A DNA stretch of 64,000 bases, from positions 20,564,001-20,628,000 of the forward strand of contig PUFA01000012.1 of the NCBI GenBank assembly GCA_003508835.1. The letters run 5' to 3'. Each line of letters starts with the position of its first letter. Position 1 is the stretch's first letter. This document shows, one piece after another, positions 48,501 through 63,500 of this stretch. Below the pieces are notes generated by a model. The model ran no database searches and was not told the DNA's origin. It was given only the letters and a program-made list of their open reading frames with translations. Position numbers and translations under genes: made by a program. This DNA comes from Eonycteris spelaea. Lineage: Eukaryota > Chordata > Mammalia > Chiroptera > Pteropodidae.

Positions 48501-51500
48501 AGGGACTGTTGAAAGTGTTCAAGGTTATTAACTCATTTAATCCTCACAACTTTATGAAGGTAGGTTCCTATTATTATCTGCAATTTACACATAAAGACAC
48601 AGGGAGAGTAACTCACCCAGGATCACAGAGGTGACAAAAGAACAATAAGGTAAAAATGCCATATTAAAACAATATCCGCACTTAATTCTATATAACAAAA
48701 TTATTCTGTGACTCAGACAACATAATAGACAGATTTATTTATATATACATATCAGTTTGCCACAGTTGCTTTATTTATAAAGTCAAGGGCTTCTTGGACT
48801 TCCTTATCAGAAACCCTCTGTCACAGACTCCCAATTCCAGCACAATCTATATTCCTGTGCTCCTGTTCTTTGTCCTCTTCTAGATAATTCTCTGCTAATT
48901 GCTTCTACTTCGCCCAGAGTTCGCAGAGATAGAACCATCTACAGGAAACAGACACTTGAATGTTCCACTTTGGTGAGCTCTGGATAAAGCTTAGCAATTC
49001 TGATTTATAATTCCATCTAATTAGGCAAGGGGAAACGTTCCACCTAAACAAAGTTTCCAAAAAGCATAGCTTCTCAAGTGTACAACCGTATCCAAGAGAA
49101 ATTTTTTATTAAAAAAAAAGTATCATGGTTCTCCCCATCCTAAAAAGGACAGCGCTCACATTTAATCTTTTCTTGATGACCTAGGGCCACTATTCAATAC
49201 AACCATCATCTCTTAATGTCTTCTCTATGTCAAGCTGTCAGATTAACTTCTCTTCCTATAATTTTCCTTATACTACAAAGGTGTTCTGTCTAAAACAGGA
49301 GCTGCTAGCTATGTGTGGCAATCAAACACTTGAAGCACAGTGAGTCCAAATTTGAGATGTGCAGTAAGTATAAAATATAACCCAGATTTCATATATTTAG
49401 TATGAAAAAAAGGTAAAACACCTCACTGATGTTTTCTATTAATTACATGTTGAATATTATATTTTACATACACTAGGTTGAACAAAATGTTTAAAATTAA
49501 CATCACCTGTTTCTTTTTACTTTTTGAAATGTGGCTACTAAAAGTTTAAGATTGTATGTGTGGCTCATCTTCTATTTCTATTGGACAGTGGTGCTATAGG
49601 CACCGGGTTACCTAGAATGATGTCAGACTGAGAGCCTGACAACTACTGGAATAAGAATAATGTTACAGAAGGGGCGGGGGGCTCCTCTCTAGATATTACC
49701 ACACCTTCGACTTCATTAAAATGTGGTTTTACCTATATTTAAGTCTATAATTTCACTGATTTGGTCCAAGGTTTCATCAATGAACAAGTGCTCAAAGCAA
49801 GCACAGAATATTCTTTAACCTTAATGGTTGGTTTCAATTTAAATCTTTAAATCCTATGACTTTAGATTTAGATTAGAGCTTTGTAAAATAAAAGTTCTAA
49901 TGCTGACTCAATGTCAACTTACCCATCTTTTTTGTTTCAATTTCTATACCTTACATATGATATCAGTATCAACTACATCTGACTTCCAAATAAGGTGACC
50001 ATATGGAACATTTTTGACTTAAGTAAAATACTTGTACCTAGTTTTTCAATAAGATGACAATAATCGATACGTTCTTGAGGATTCAGAGATGACAACTGAA
50101 ATACATGTTGTTTTTTAAGGCTTCACGAGTCTCCTCTATTGTTATAATCTGGAATGGAAGAGTTTTATTTTAGAAAAAATTAACACTAAAAAAGTTATCA
50201 AGCATATAGTTCTTTTATAGTAACATTTGACTTAGTCATCTGAGTTATCAAATATAGAAATAATACAATGCAAACAAATGCAGTTTTCAACATGAACCCT
50301 GGATACTGATATCAACAAATTCTGAATTCAGTGTAACAGCAATATCTAAAAGCCATATCGCCATACTAAGGATAAACAAACCTTTTCTTTAGGGTGTGGA
50401 GCCACAGGTGGGTTGGCTAGGGGGAAGGCAATACTGGGGGCTTGCGGTGTAGGGATCAGGTGGCTGTCTTTTATTGGAGTTTCCAGTTCTTCAGAGATCG
50501 GGTGTTTTGGGGCCTCAGTCACACATATGTTTCCAGGATCACAGACAGCTGAGGGCAATAAAATGCTGCAGTGTGATATTATCCAAACATGACTAAGAAC
50601 TAATTCTGGGAAATACTCTCATCTGTCTTAGCCAAGATGAAATTAAATACAAATTCTGGAATGTAAAAACTACATGCAAAAATAGTAGCCTATTTCTATA
50701 GCTTATAAATAAATGTAATTAATTAGCATTAAAAGGGCAAATGGTATTACCTGTGGGCTTCTCCTAACCCTTTCTTTAAATACCAAGTTCTCATCAGTAA
50801 AACGTATCCCAAATTTGTAAAATGAAAAGCCATATTATACTTGGAGAAAATCAGAAGCAGTGATAAATCTATATAACTAGTGCAGAGAAATAATCATGGG
50901 ATGTGAAAGGGGGCAAAAAGATGACTAGAGAAGAGAGGAAACCTTTTGTTTTCAGGGTAAAACCCAAGGAAGGAAAAAATAGGGGAATTCAGAAAGGAAC
51001 ACATACAAATCCAAAGAACAAGTGTGCAGGTATGTGCTGGGTAGAATTCAGAAGAAGGCAAGTGAAAACAAGATTACTAGGAGAAAAAATGCAAAAAGAA
51101 CTAGAAAGAAAAAGAATAACGGTGAAAATTATGTCTGGAAAAAAAACGCCTAATTCTAAATTTCTAAATTTAAAACTCAAAATATATTTTTCAGTTTACT
51201 GATAAACTACCTCAACTTATACTTATTTTTCTGAGTCTTAAGTTTAGACCAAAATCAGAACTACCTAGCCAGTTTTTCATTTGCATGTACAATTCAGAGA
51301 ACCACAATGTGCTTATCTGTTTATTTTTAAGAGGGCAACAAACAATTAAATAGATTTCTTTCTCATTACCCTGTTCAGCAGTTTTCGAATCAGGTAAAGG
51401 CTCCTGGAAAGGAGAATCCTCCACTTTGTGAATGTCAACCTGAAGTTCAGAGTATTGAGTGGGACAACTGGGCCACTGCAAATTGCTGGCAAGCCTCGCC

Positions 51501-54500
51501 CTCTCCTCTCTGGCTGTAGGGTCATCCCAAATGATCTGTTCATTTTGGGAGGGCTCTGTGTTGACATCAGGTACTGTTTGACGAGACTGCCTGAGGAACA
51601 ACAGTGGCAGTTTTAATAAACAGACAGCCATAACAAAGTCCGCATTTATAAATTCCTTGTTAGACTATAAATTTATGGTTCACCTTTATACGCCCATCAT
51701 CTAGCACACAGGAAGCACCTGGAAATATTTACTGAATAAATAAACTTTGGGAAATTTTTTTTAATTGTGTCTCCCAGAAACTTATCTGTTTTAACAAGAA
51801 CTGAAACACATACTTTGAATGAATGTCCATGTATTTAAAACTTCAAAGGGAAAAAAAGTTCACTGTCAAAATATTTTAAAATTCCAAAATGAGTGCTGCA
51901 TTTAAAAGTTGGATTATTCTTACTTACACAGGCTTAGGAAAACATGGTAATGTTTAGAAAACTGGTTACTTTGCTTACCAGTAGCTGTATTTTTATCACT
52001 TAAAATAATAACTTTAATTACATGGTGAGTGTACTATAATTGCTGCCTTAAAAGGTCCTTTTGGCTCTTGGTAATCAAACCCTCTAGAGTCTCAGGTAGA
52101 TCCGTCTTATGCTGAACTAAAGTTAAGTGTGTTTTATGGTATAATTGTAACAATTCCACTGGAGAGTAAATAGAATTCCAGCTATTTTCTTTCAATGTAT
52201 ACACTGAATCTTTCGATGTGTGTGTGTGTGCATGTAAAATATTAGTAAAAATAATTTACCAATACTGATGGTAGCCCCTAAGAGTTCATTTGCCTCAAAA
52301 ACAAGGAAGATAACTTTTATTCCCAGATTATTTACTCAGACTTGACACAAGATTTAGGCTCTATCTACGATAAAACATGACCTGAAGTATATTATAAAAA
52401 GCCACTTCTACTCAGTACTCAGATAAAGAACTAGAATCGTGAAATACATAGTTAGCATAAGATAAATGCAGAGTTCAATTAATCAATTCAAGATGTAAGT
52501 GCCATCATGCTCATCATAAAAGAGATTTTTCTATCAGGAAAAAGATGATGTAATGTTACTGAACTTAAGTCACACCACACTAAGACCTGTAATCACCTTT
52601 CCTAAAAGATAAATCCATAGAGAATACAAAATGTAGTTCCAGTAAGAAATAACTGTTTAAATCATGCCTTGCTGTGAAGCACTGCTTGGTATAGAACAAA
52701 CCTCTGTGTACGTTTCCTGCCCCCAATTAAGAATTCTAAAACTGCTTAGAACAAGAGAGGGGAGACAAAAAGCTAGGAAGAAAGGTAATATCTGAATATA
52801 ATATATATAGTTTGGGCTAAATAAGGCCCAGAAGCATAACCCTTTTACTGGTCTTGATATTCTAAACTTCTTCTTTACTAATTTAAAGAACAAAAGACAG
52901 ACAAATAAAAAAGCAAAATCAGGCTTGACTCACGGAACTGAGTCAGAAGGAACCCACCTAAGGAGCTACTTTCTCTCTAGTCATCCAGGCACTCCTTTCT
53001 GCTACCAAGATGAGAGACAGGTGAGAGACAGGTACGTACCTCAGTGCCTCTAGGACTCTACTTCGTCCACTGCGGGCAGAGCGGGTGCTGTCAGGGGTTG
53101 AAGAAGCACTGTTACAACCACTTTTTGAAAGGGAAGTCCTCTGCCCTTGGGGTTTCACTATCGATGTTGCAGACATTATCTCCTGCAGCTGCTTTTGGAA
53201 ATTCTCTCTCATTTCCAAGGTCTGTGTCAGAGCTTGAAACAAACATGAACACAATAATCGAGGTAAGTTTCTTTTCATCACCTTTTATTCACTTTAACTA
53301 TTTTGTCTAGATTTGGTTGAACATAAATTAACTTGACATTTATTAAGTACTTACAGCCTATAATATACTAAGACTATGAATACTGCAGAACATAAAGGCA
53401 GCCCTTACCATGAAAACTGTATGTGAAATAATCAGGATGTCCTTAGAAGACATTTTTCTAAGACTCACAGTGATCATCTCACTTATAGAGCTCCCTGCCT
53501 GCTTCTGACCCTCCTCTCTCATGTTACATACTCTACTCCGAGATGCATTTATATATGTGATTTCCCCCTATTGTCCTTAAAAATACAGACCACAGTATAT
53601 TCATCCTTGGGTTCTTTATAGACTAAACACTGAAATAAGTACTAAATATTTTTGGAATGAACAGAGTGGGACTAACTAAATGGGTAAGTCACAGGGAAAG
53701 CTGTGGTAGGGTAGGATGAGCAAAGAAAATATTAATCCGCTAAAAACGGGACCCCTGTAGATATAAGGTTATTCATTGCAGCACTCTTTATAATAGCAAG
53801 AAGTTAGAAACAACGTAGGTGCCCATCAATAAGGGGCTGGCTAAATACAGTGGACCATTCATACAATGAATACTATACAGTTGCCCAATAAAAGGACTGA
53901 AATAGCTCCTTATGTAACATTATGAAACATTCCGCAAGGTGAACTGTTAGAAAGATCAAAGCATAAACAGCATCTGTGTAGTCCACCATTTATGTATATG
54001 TTAAAAGTAGGGAAGGAGAGAACATACATACTTATGACTGCATGTGCATAGAACAGCTCGAGAAAGATACATGAAAAATTAGGAACATTGAATGGGGAGG
54101 AGAAACTCTCCATACCTCCTGTACCTTTCAAACCATGTGAAAACTTTCTGAATATCACTGGAAAGAATTGAACCAAAAAAATTTTTAAATTACCAACTTC
54201 ACCTACCTTTAATAAAATAGGGCTGTGTATCACACTAACTCTGTAAAATACCTAGATCCACAAATTTCACATTTAAATCACCTAATATGTTGCAAATTAT
54301 TACTTAATGACTGGCATGGAACCTCAATTCAATCCTCAAATATATACTTTACTCGTATTGAGCATCACAGAAAATTATTTTCCCATTTGATGCAAAGAAA
54401 TCATTCTGCATGAAAAATATAAACAATTTTCTTTCATAATTTAAAATATTTTACCTCCTTTAGAGTCATTCTTTCCATTTCCATTTGACGTCGCTAATTC

Positions 54501-57500
54501 TTTATTATCAGTGGTCATATTATCTATATCATTTTCTTCTACAGGCAAATGATCTGGCTATTGAAAGAGAAAAATTACAATTTCTCAAACCAAACTATCA
54601 TATAAGGTTTCACAGCATATATGATTATGCATTCAGCTCAAGGAGGGGGTAAATGTATCATCCATATTATCTACCTCATCATCCTTTGCTGTTGCACCAG
54701 CTGAGGGCAGTCGACTATTAGAGGGTCTGCAATCTTGTACCGCACTGATATCCAAGCTCATTTTGGGATTATACGTATGTGGATAAAGAGATTCAGGAAG
54801 ATGTTTATACTCTTGGGCACACTGTAATACAATGGTGTGTTTTAAATTAGGACTGAAAAAAATCTTAGTGAATAAATGATGTGAAGTTGGATAAAGATAA
54901 CCAATACATTATGTTTTAAGATGATAAAAATTTGCAAAAGTGAAATTTTGAAAAGTAGTTGATGTTGAAAGATTCTATTATATAAAGGACAATTAAACTG
55001 CCTTCACTTTTTAATGTCATGTCCATTAAGATATAAAATCTAATTCTATTTCTTTGCTTTTGCCAAGGTATCAACCACACTCTAGGGACTATCCAGAAAG
55101 AAAAGAAAAACGGAAAAAGGAAAAGGAATAAGAAAAAGAAGGAAAGAAAAAAGAAAAGACAGTCTTAAACTGTATCGGTATACTAAATTAATTCTCAAAT
55201 TATTATAAAATTTTCTTTCATATTATTTTTAATTAGTGAACAGAATCAGGGACTCAGAAAGAATATACATTAAAGACTTATTAAATATTAAGGAATAAAG
55301 ATCTTAAGTTTTTAATGCCTAAGAAATGAGATGTGCACTCTTAACTAAGGGTATCAAACTTGTTTACGTCCACTGAAATTGGTTTGTGCCTTGAAATAAC
55401 ATTTGTATACATTTTCATTTAACAGAGAGGGGAGGTAAAAAATAATGCTTACTTCTAAAAGCCAGTGCTCTGAAACAATGTGTATACCTCTTTCTTTTAC
55501 AGATTTATATTCTCGATTAGTGTCATTCTGTCGCCCTTGATAGATGAAATGAGTCACTGTTTCATCAAAATTCCATCTGAAACAACCAAACATACAAAAG
55601 CAGATAACTAAGAGAAATATCTACATTAGTTTAAGATCATTATTCTCTGTGAATAGAATATTCTGACCTTCATAAAACCTTCAAGAACTAGAGTAAGCAA
55701 GAATATTAAAAAATAGGCTCCACATTTTTGGTCAGATTTTATAGATATATTTCTAGGTGTATACACGTTGTTATATTTATGACATAACGTGTTATATAAA
55801 TTTGTAATAAAAAGGAGATGCTGCATCTGATGCGTTGAGAAGATCCGGATGCTGAACTGTTGGAAGGCGGGAGACAGTATCAGCGGTCTCTTCAGGACGT
55901 TGTGGTCCTAGTTTACGGAAGGGAACATCGGGACAACTGCACTTGAGAAACGATTATCCTAAGAACACCTAACCATTGTAACCTCTGCATATTAAAGGGT
56001 TCTTCCCTCTCACCAAGTCTGAGCAATCCATTCCAGGAAACATTTAATGCAAACTTAAATGCAATCGACCAGTTCGTTCCTATTTAGGAATTTCAGCAAT
56101 ATATTCTATTTTTCTTACTGAGAGGACTGGCATTTTAAATCTTATAAAAACACAAATCCTGTATGTTCCTTATAACTCTTACATCAAGTTCACACCCCAA
56201 CAGAATATCCAAGGAAGTATTCGATTTTTGACAAATATATATACCTTCATACAGCTAGTGAGAGAATAAAATGAGATAATGCTTGGCTCATACTAAATGC
56301 TCAGCAACTGGTAATAGGAAATATAATAGGTTAATTATAACATAATAGATAATATATATGTAATAGATAATATAAAATTATAAGAAAGCATCACTATTTT
56401 ATAACAGATTCATTAAACATTAAGATGCTTATAACTATGACAGATACATTTTATTTTTATATTCTTCTGACCTAACTTATCAAATAGAAAGCTAACTAGG
56501 ACTTAACAAAGGGGAAGATGAAACTGATCATATTCCTCAAACTATTTTTACTTGTAAAACCAATCATTACACTACTATGAATGGCTGAACACAAGTGATG
56601 GAGAAAGCTAGCACTGCAGATAGTGGAGAGTACAATCAACTCAGCATGGGCTGGAAGAGGCAACTCTCGCTTCTCACGTACTGATGCCATTTGTGCTACG
56701 GACCTGTCTCTAGCCTGGATGTCAGGTTGAGGGCAGATTTGCTAATCTGTGTCTCCAAAGTAGCAAAAATGATAAAAATCAAAACATCCTTAAAAAAGTC
56801 CATCTTACTAGAAGTGCTGCTAGATTATTTAGTACTACCACAGAAGGGCTCTAACCTGAAAATCTCTAAGGTAAAATATGCTTCATTTCAGACCAAGCTT
56901 ATTACTGGTCCATAAACTCTTTGTAGACAGGGATTCTTCTACACTATACCCCTCCAATATGGATCCCAAGTTTCTAGAATAGTGAGCAGCACAAAATAGG
57001 TTGTCAAATATTTGTTGAATATACCCTAAAAATATATACATCTAAGAGTGAATTGATATGGCAGAGGGTATTTTTAAAGGATGTGGTAAATTGAAAATCA
57101 ACAGAATTTTGTAGATAACACGACACACCAAAAGGCAAAACAAATGTTTCCTTGTAGAAGCTCACAACAGCTTTAGGTTTCCCTATAAACTTAGGCCACA
57201 CCACCACCAAGCAGAAAGACGAGCCGACTACCTGTAATCTGCTCCTAGAGAGGCTGCAATTCCATTTAGCTCACTCTGCTTCTTACTGAGTTTTTTACTA
57301 ACATATACCACTACCTTGTGAAGTGGCTTTGGAGCTTCTTCCTGTTCATGGAAAAGAAACGAAACAGGTCAACCATCGCTGTTTAAAAGTTTAATTTAAA
57401 ACTTCCTTTTCATAAGCGATCTAATTCTACCTTCTCTGATTGGACGTGCTTCAGTTGAGGGCTGGCAGAAAGAGCGACAGCATCTCGAGAGCTATTTGCC

Positions 57501-60500
57501 AAAGCAACTTTCAAGTTTCTGACAATGACTTCTGAGAGTGGTGTACTCAGTTTCCTTTCCTTTTGGCTGGGACCTCCTGGAGTTTCCAAGGCCGCCAGTG
57601 CATCCTGTACGTATGGACGGGGAGAGTGAAAAAGAGAGGAAAAAGAAAAAGGAGAGGTAAAGAAAGAGGGAGGATAATCCTCAAAATTAATTGGATTACA
57701 GCTTTAACCTCCTCTGGTGTTCCACCAAACAACAATAAAAAGAATAAAATGTTACCTGTATTCTATAGACTACAAAGAAAACCAGATTCATACTATCCAG
57801 CAAATTGGTTTCGAGACTGACAAGCTTACGTTTTCAGCAGCACCAGTAACATCTGCCTGAATCTTAAGTGTTTAAGTTGTAGTTAAAATAAAGGACAACC
57901 AAAACCAAAAACAAGCAGACAAAACACAGAAGGAAACAAGTGAGCAAGGATGGATATAAACAAGACAGGAACTACAAAGAAGGTTAAATGTCAGACTGAG
58001 CTGAGGATTGTGACAGATCTTTGAAAGTACAAGACAAGTTCCTGTTCCAAGCCTACGAGACGTCACCGCTGTGCCCGGGGCTTGCTCTGTTTTTCCCATC
58101 CGCATAGTATTCCACGTGTATAGCAGAATGCATTTAACCAGTGCTCAATTGCTGAATATTTACATGAACAATCTTTTGCCAGTATAATGCAACAAATTAC
58201 CTTGTATACACACCATTTTGCACATGCAAGAGTAAAGGAAACTGTTAAGCAAAATATGTGTACCAAACTGACACTCTCCTGAGCAAAAGTATTCAAGCAT
58301 ATGCTTCCCAATACGCTTGACAGCACAGTGGGTAATCAGATTTTTCTTTTTTGCCAATTTTATAAGTAAATATATCTACCTGCATGTTTTAATTTTCCAC
58401 CCTGTTAAACTGAATGAGATTAAATATCTTTATGTATATATAATATTTTTGAATTTTTGCAATAGCTATCTCTTCTGGTCCTTCACCTATTTTTCCATTG
58501 GGTCATATTAGTCTTTTTTTATATTCACTGCATGAATATATTTTATGATTTTATGTCTGTATGTGTGTATGTATACACTGTGATATATATACTCATTCCC
58601 AATTCGTAATTTGTCAAACTTTTGCCATGGAGAAATTTTTTTAAACAAATACTTTTATTGCACTTTTATAAAATTGCACATTTGAATGTGGAGAATTTTT
58701 TATTGCTGTCAAATTCCTATGAATTCTATTTCTTTTGGGGTATATATTATCGTTAGAAAGTCCTTCCTCACACTGGGATTATTTGAAAACAAACTCTCAT
58801 GCCCTGTTCTAGAATTTTTATGCTTTTATTTCTAGTGTTTCAATATCTGATCGTTTGCTATTTATTCTGATGTAAAGTAAGAGGTTTCATCCTGTTTCTC
58901 TGATGGCTACCAGTTGTCTGCTTTAAATGCTACTTTTATCTAATGCATTCTCCTATCTGTGGGGTGTAATCTTGTGCACTGATTTGATTATTCACGTGAC
59001 AAAAACAAATTGCTTTTAATTACTGCAACTTTAGGTTTTAATAACTAGTAGGACTAGTGCCTGTCCTCAATTATTCTTTTCGGACTGTTGATACTCTTTC
59101 TGCTTGCATTTTTCATAGACTCATTATTACCTTTATAGTGTTTGATCTTTTTCGCAAGTATGTGGTAAGGCCTTCTATTTGCTGAAGTTTTTTATTTTTA
59201 TTTTTACATAGCATTAAAAGGATTCTTCATATATGAAAGAAATCAGAAGTTCCCACACCACATCTACCTGTCTTCGGCACGTGTGACACGAACACTGAAT
59301 CCCTTCTGGTACTCTCCGCTACTTAAGCACCAGATCCAAACCCCTCGCACCAGCTCAAAGGTGTGGCTTTGGCAATTCTATCTTCTCACCTGCATGATCA
59401 ATTGTATCTCTAATGGATCAATCACACTGGCCATCTTAAAACAACCTTCTTTTGATCCTATTTTGCCCTATATTTATCATCCCATTTTTGGGTTCCCCTT
59501 TCCAGTAAGACTCCTCAAATGCACTGTTTATGTTCACTGTATCTTACATTCCCATATGAACCCACATTAGCTTCCACTTCCACCATGTCTTCAAAACCCT
59601 TACTATTAAGATCACCAGTGACCCATAAGACTAAATCCAGTGGTCAATTTTTCTGTTCTCACCTTTCGTGACTTTTCAGCAGCATGTGACATAGCTAACC
59701 ACTTCCTTAAAAACTTTCTTACCTGGCATCTAAGACAATCTCTAGGCTTTCTTTTCCCTCACTGCGGGGAAATGGGGAGGGTGTGGGGGGTGTAGGGTGT
59801 ATGGGGTGTGGTCCTTTCTCTGATTCCTTTGCTGGTTTCTCCTCTAAATGTGAGCCCTTAGGGGTGTTCTTTGGACCTCTTTTTATCTTCTTTTACTCTC
59901 TTGGCATCTGTTCTAATTATGGCTTTAAATATTACCTACAAATTTGGATTCCCAGATTTCTTTCCCTAGCCCAGACCATTCCCCAAACTTTAGGCTTTAT
60001 ATGTAACTGTCTATTTGAAAGTATTGGATTTCTAACAGGCACCTCAAACTTTGCATCCAAAACATGAACTCTTGATATTTAGGCTCCAATCTCAACTCTT
60101 TCTAGTCAACTCAGCTGAAGAGCAGCTCCATTATTCTAATCTCCCAGCCCGAAATTTGAAGAAGGATCCTAATTCTAAATGTTTAAAAACCTACCATGTA
60201 CTAAGGAAAACTGATTGAGAATGATCAATACCTAGACATATCCTTGTAAAACTATTAGATTTAAAAGAAAAAGCCACATATCCTTCAGGCAAAATGATGA
60301 AATAACAAAGATAAAATAATTACTGACATCAGAATTTTCCAAAAACAGTGCACACAAAGTAGTCCAGCAGTGGGAGCAGCATTTTCAGGAAACACAAGGG
60401 AAAAATGCAAACCAAGAATAGTACATTCAAAAAAATCTGTTGAAGAATCAAGTCCTGAGTAGAAGTTAGGATGTGCTAAGCTCAGGAAATATTGCACACA

Positions 60501-63500
60501 TGTGCCTTTCCTGAGGAATCTACTGGAGGATGAACTTCATCCCACCAAAAGTGACAGGAAGCTTCACAAAAGACAGACAGTAAGCATTTCATACATTTGT
60601 TTGTAGAGTTAAGGCAAAACAAGGGTGAGGTCCATGAGCTGAAGGATATATGAATATTTTCTTTCCTGACAGTCAAAAAATATAATTAAAAATAGAAAAC
60701 AGGAAAAAATATTATTGACTGCAATAGAAGCCATAAGTAGTCAAAACATGTATTTTAAAATTGACAAAAGATTTAAGAAGGGGGATTAAGGGCACTATAA
60801 GAAATATTAATATAAGGATAACTATGAGAATAAAACAAATAAACCCTTTCCTAAATACCAAAGGGGGGTGGGGGGCACAAAATACAAAGAGGACACAAGA
60901 AACACATATATATGTACATACATAATCACAAAGTAATTACAACCTAATATATGACAGAATTGAGACCAAGTATAAGTCCTATTAAATGTGAATGGGCTTA
61001 ATTTGACTGATTGAATGACAAAATATTCGCAAAATGGCTCATAAAGCAAAACTCAACTCTATGCTGTATAGAGGAGAAAAACTTAAAACACAGCAATCCG
61101 AAAAGGCTAAAAATGAAGGAATGCACACACTTATGAGGCAAATGAAAACAATAAGAGAACAGGGACTGAGACCCTGATACTGGAGTAGACGTCAAGCCAA
61201 AGAGCACTAAATGAGACAAAAGACACATTCCAGCTCACACAGCAGTGAATTTGAAAATACCACTTAGAATGAGACTGGCTAAGTGAACCAAAAATAGGAA
61301 AGGCGGTAAAAGCTCTAAGTTACATAATCAATAAGCTAGATCTTTTGTGTGTGTGTCGGGGGACGGGGAGGGATGGGGTATGGGTATATATCAAACAGTA
61401 CACCTTAATAGAGAATACATCTTTCTCAAGAAACGTTTTAACAAATCAGGAATGTTCTGAAAATGATCATATATCAGGGTACAAAGAAAAGATCAGTAAG
61501 TTCTGTGAAGTAGAAAGAGTATAAACAACACTTTGATCCTAATGCAATAAAACTAGAAATTAAAAATGAAAAAGAAAACCCTTTCATCTGGAAATTAATG
61601 AAAACTCTACATATCTGAGTAAAGGGTATAAACATTTAGATTGTACTATTTTTATTTTGCAACTTCATGTAAGTTAGATATTATTTCCAAGTAAAAACTT
61701 CAAAAAAATGTGTACTCCCTCGGGTGGCAATGATGGGGAACACTGGGTGCTCAATACACTACTGGTAGAGTGTAAATTGGGAGTACAACCAGTTTGTCAG
61801 TGTCTACCAAAGCTGAAATAAAAAACCTAGCCATTTCACTTCTAGGTATATACCAAAAAGAAATGCGTTGTAAACATATTCCAAGAGACATGCAGACGAA
61901 TGCTTGTAGCTGTAAGAGCAAACACTAGTAATTGCCTAAATGTGTAAATTAAGGTATATCCATGTAACGAAATAATACACATTAATAAAATCAATGAACT
62001 ACAGTTAGAGGTAAGCAACATGGACGAATCTTCCAAATGAAGGTTGAACAGTAAAAGACAGACTCAAAAAAACAAATATTACGGTTTCACCTATTTAAAA
62101 GTCAAAAACAAGCATAACAAAGGTACAGTGACAGAAGTCAGGAGCGTCACCTTTCCAGAAGGGGAAGCAGTGGCAGGGAAGGGGCGGGAGGAAGGCGCTA
62201 AGCACTGGCAGTGATCTCCTTCCGAACATGTGTAGTGGCTTCCCGACTGTTAACACCGATATTTCATACAGCAACACATCTGTTGTGCTTTTCTGATACG
62301 TGTCAATTAAAAATTAAGTTTAAATAAGAAGTGTTTTTTTTTTTCATTTGAGGCCTAATATATGTTCAATGTTGTGAGTATCCTATAAGTCCTTCTCTGT
62401 TTTCAGAGTTGAAATTCAATATACCATATTACAACAATTTGAAGAACCAGTGATTATAAGATGAAATATTATTTGACTTATCATCAAAAAGGGAAAAAAC
62501 AACAACAGAAAAACACTGCTAAATAAACTATGACTCTAAATATGAAACTTTTAAACATGTTTTATATTTTTACAGAGATTACTTCAGAACCATCAGTTTT
62601 CTACTACGAGGAAGCTAAAGAATGGTTTGAATGACTGGAAATATTTTTATTATTTTCTTGCCTACTAATATTATTTCATTTACTATTTGAAGAGCTGTGA
62701 TCTATGAGACCTTAGAGATCATATATATACATTCCATGATTTTAAAGGAGAGAATAAATTACAATGCCCAAAAAGGCTGATTTGCCTTAAAAAGCAGCAA
62801 GAGGTAAAGCTGAGGTCTATTATAGATCTCACAGTTCCCAAACCAGTGATTACCCTATTTCTTAAGGCAGGGAGCAGTGATAATTACAGTACAACATGTT
62901 TTTTCAGAAGAGATTTAATTGAAGATTTAGCTTGGAGGAAATGGTCTCAGGTATTAATTTATATTTTCTGAAGATTAACAATCTATAAACTTTATAAATC
63001 TGCTCCAAAACATACTAGTAAAAATTATTAAAATGTTGCTTCTTAATATCCTATGAGGAACTTTAATAGATGAATGAATGGTACAATAATTTCGCAAAGA
63101 TTCATGGATAAAAAATCTCAGACAATGGTTTGAATAGCCTCTTGAAATGCCAAAAGCTACACAAGGAACAGTGAATAAAATCACCTTTGGAGGATAATGG
63201 GAACCCATTTGAGAAAGTTAAATTAGCCCTTAATTTGAGAAATGATATTTTTCAGAAAGGGAGCCATATTCTAGCGCTTAGGAGATCAAACAAAAGTGCA
63301 GACTTAACTCATCCTTTTAAAGGACATGACTGAAAAGGTGATAACAGAGATTTTTTCAGAAAGCAAGCACTGGGTGTAACCCTAGTATTGAAACATAAGT
63401 AGCAATGTGTTTACATTATTTTATAGTTTATGTAATGATTTCATCGCACCATTTCATTTGATCCTTATGATAAATCTGAGTTTTCAGAGCAAGTGATAGT

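Larger units (their letters stand above)
47477..50037 (-). other. TOPBP1: TOPBP1 intron with several repeats
   Basis: A 2.6 kb GT-AG intron (donor gtacaa). It contains an old L1-type fragment (47630-47960), a 74-base tandem duplication (48193-48340), a MIR (48465-48645) and a hAT-type element (49300-49605). Confidence 0.85.
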
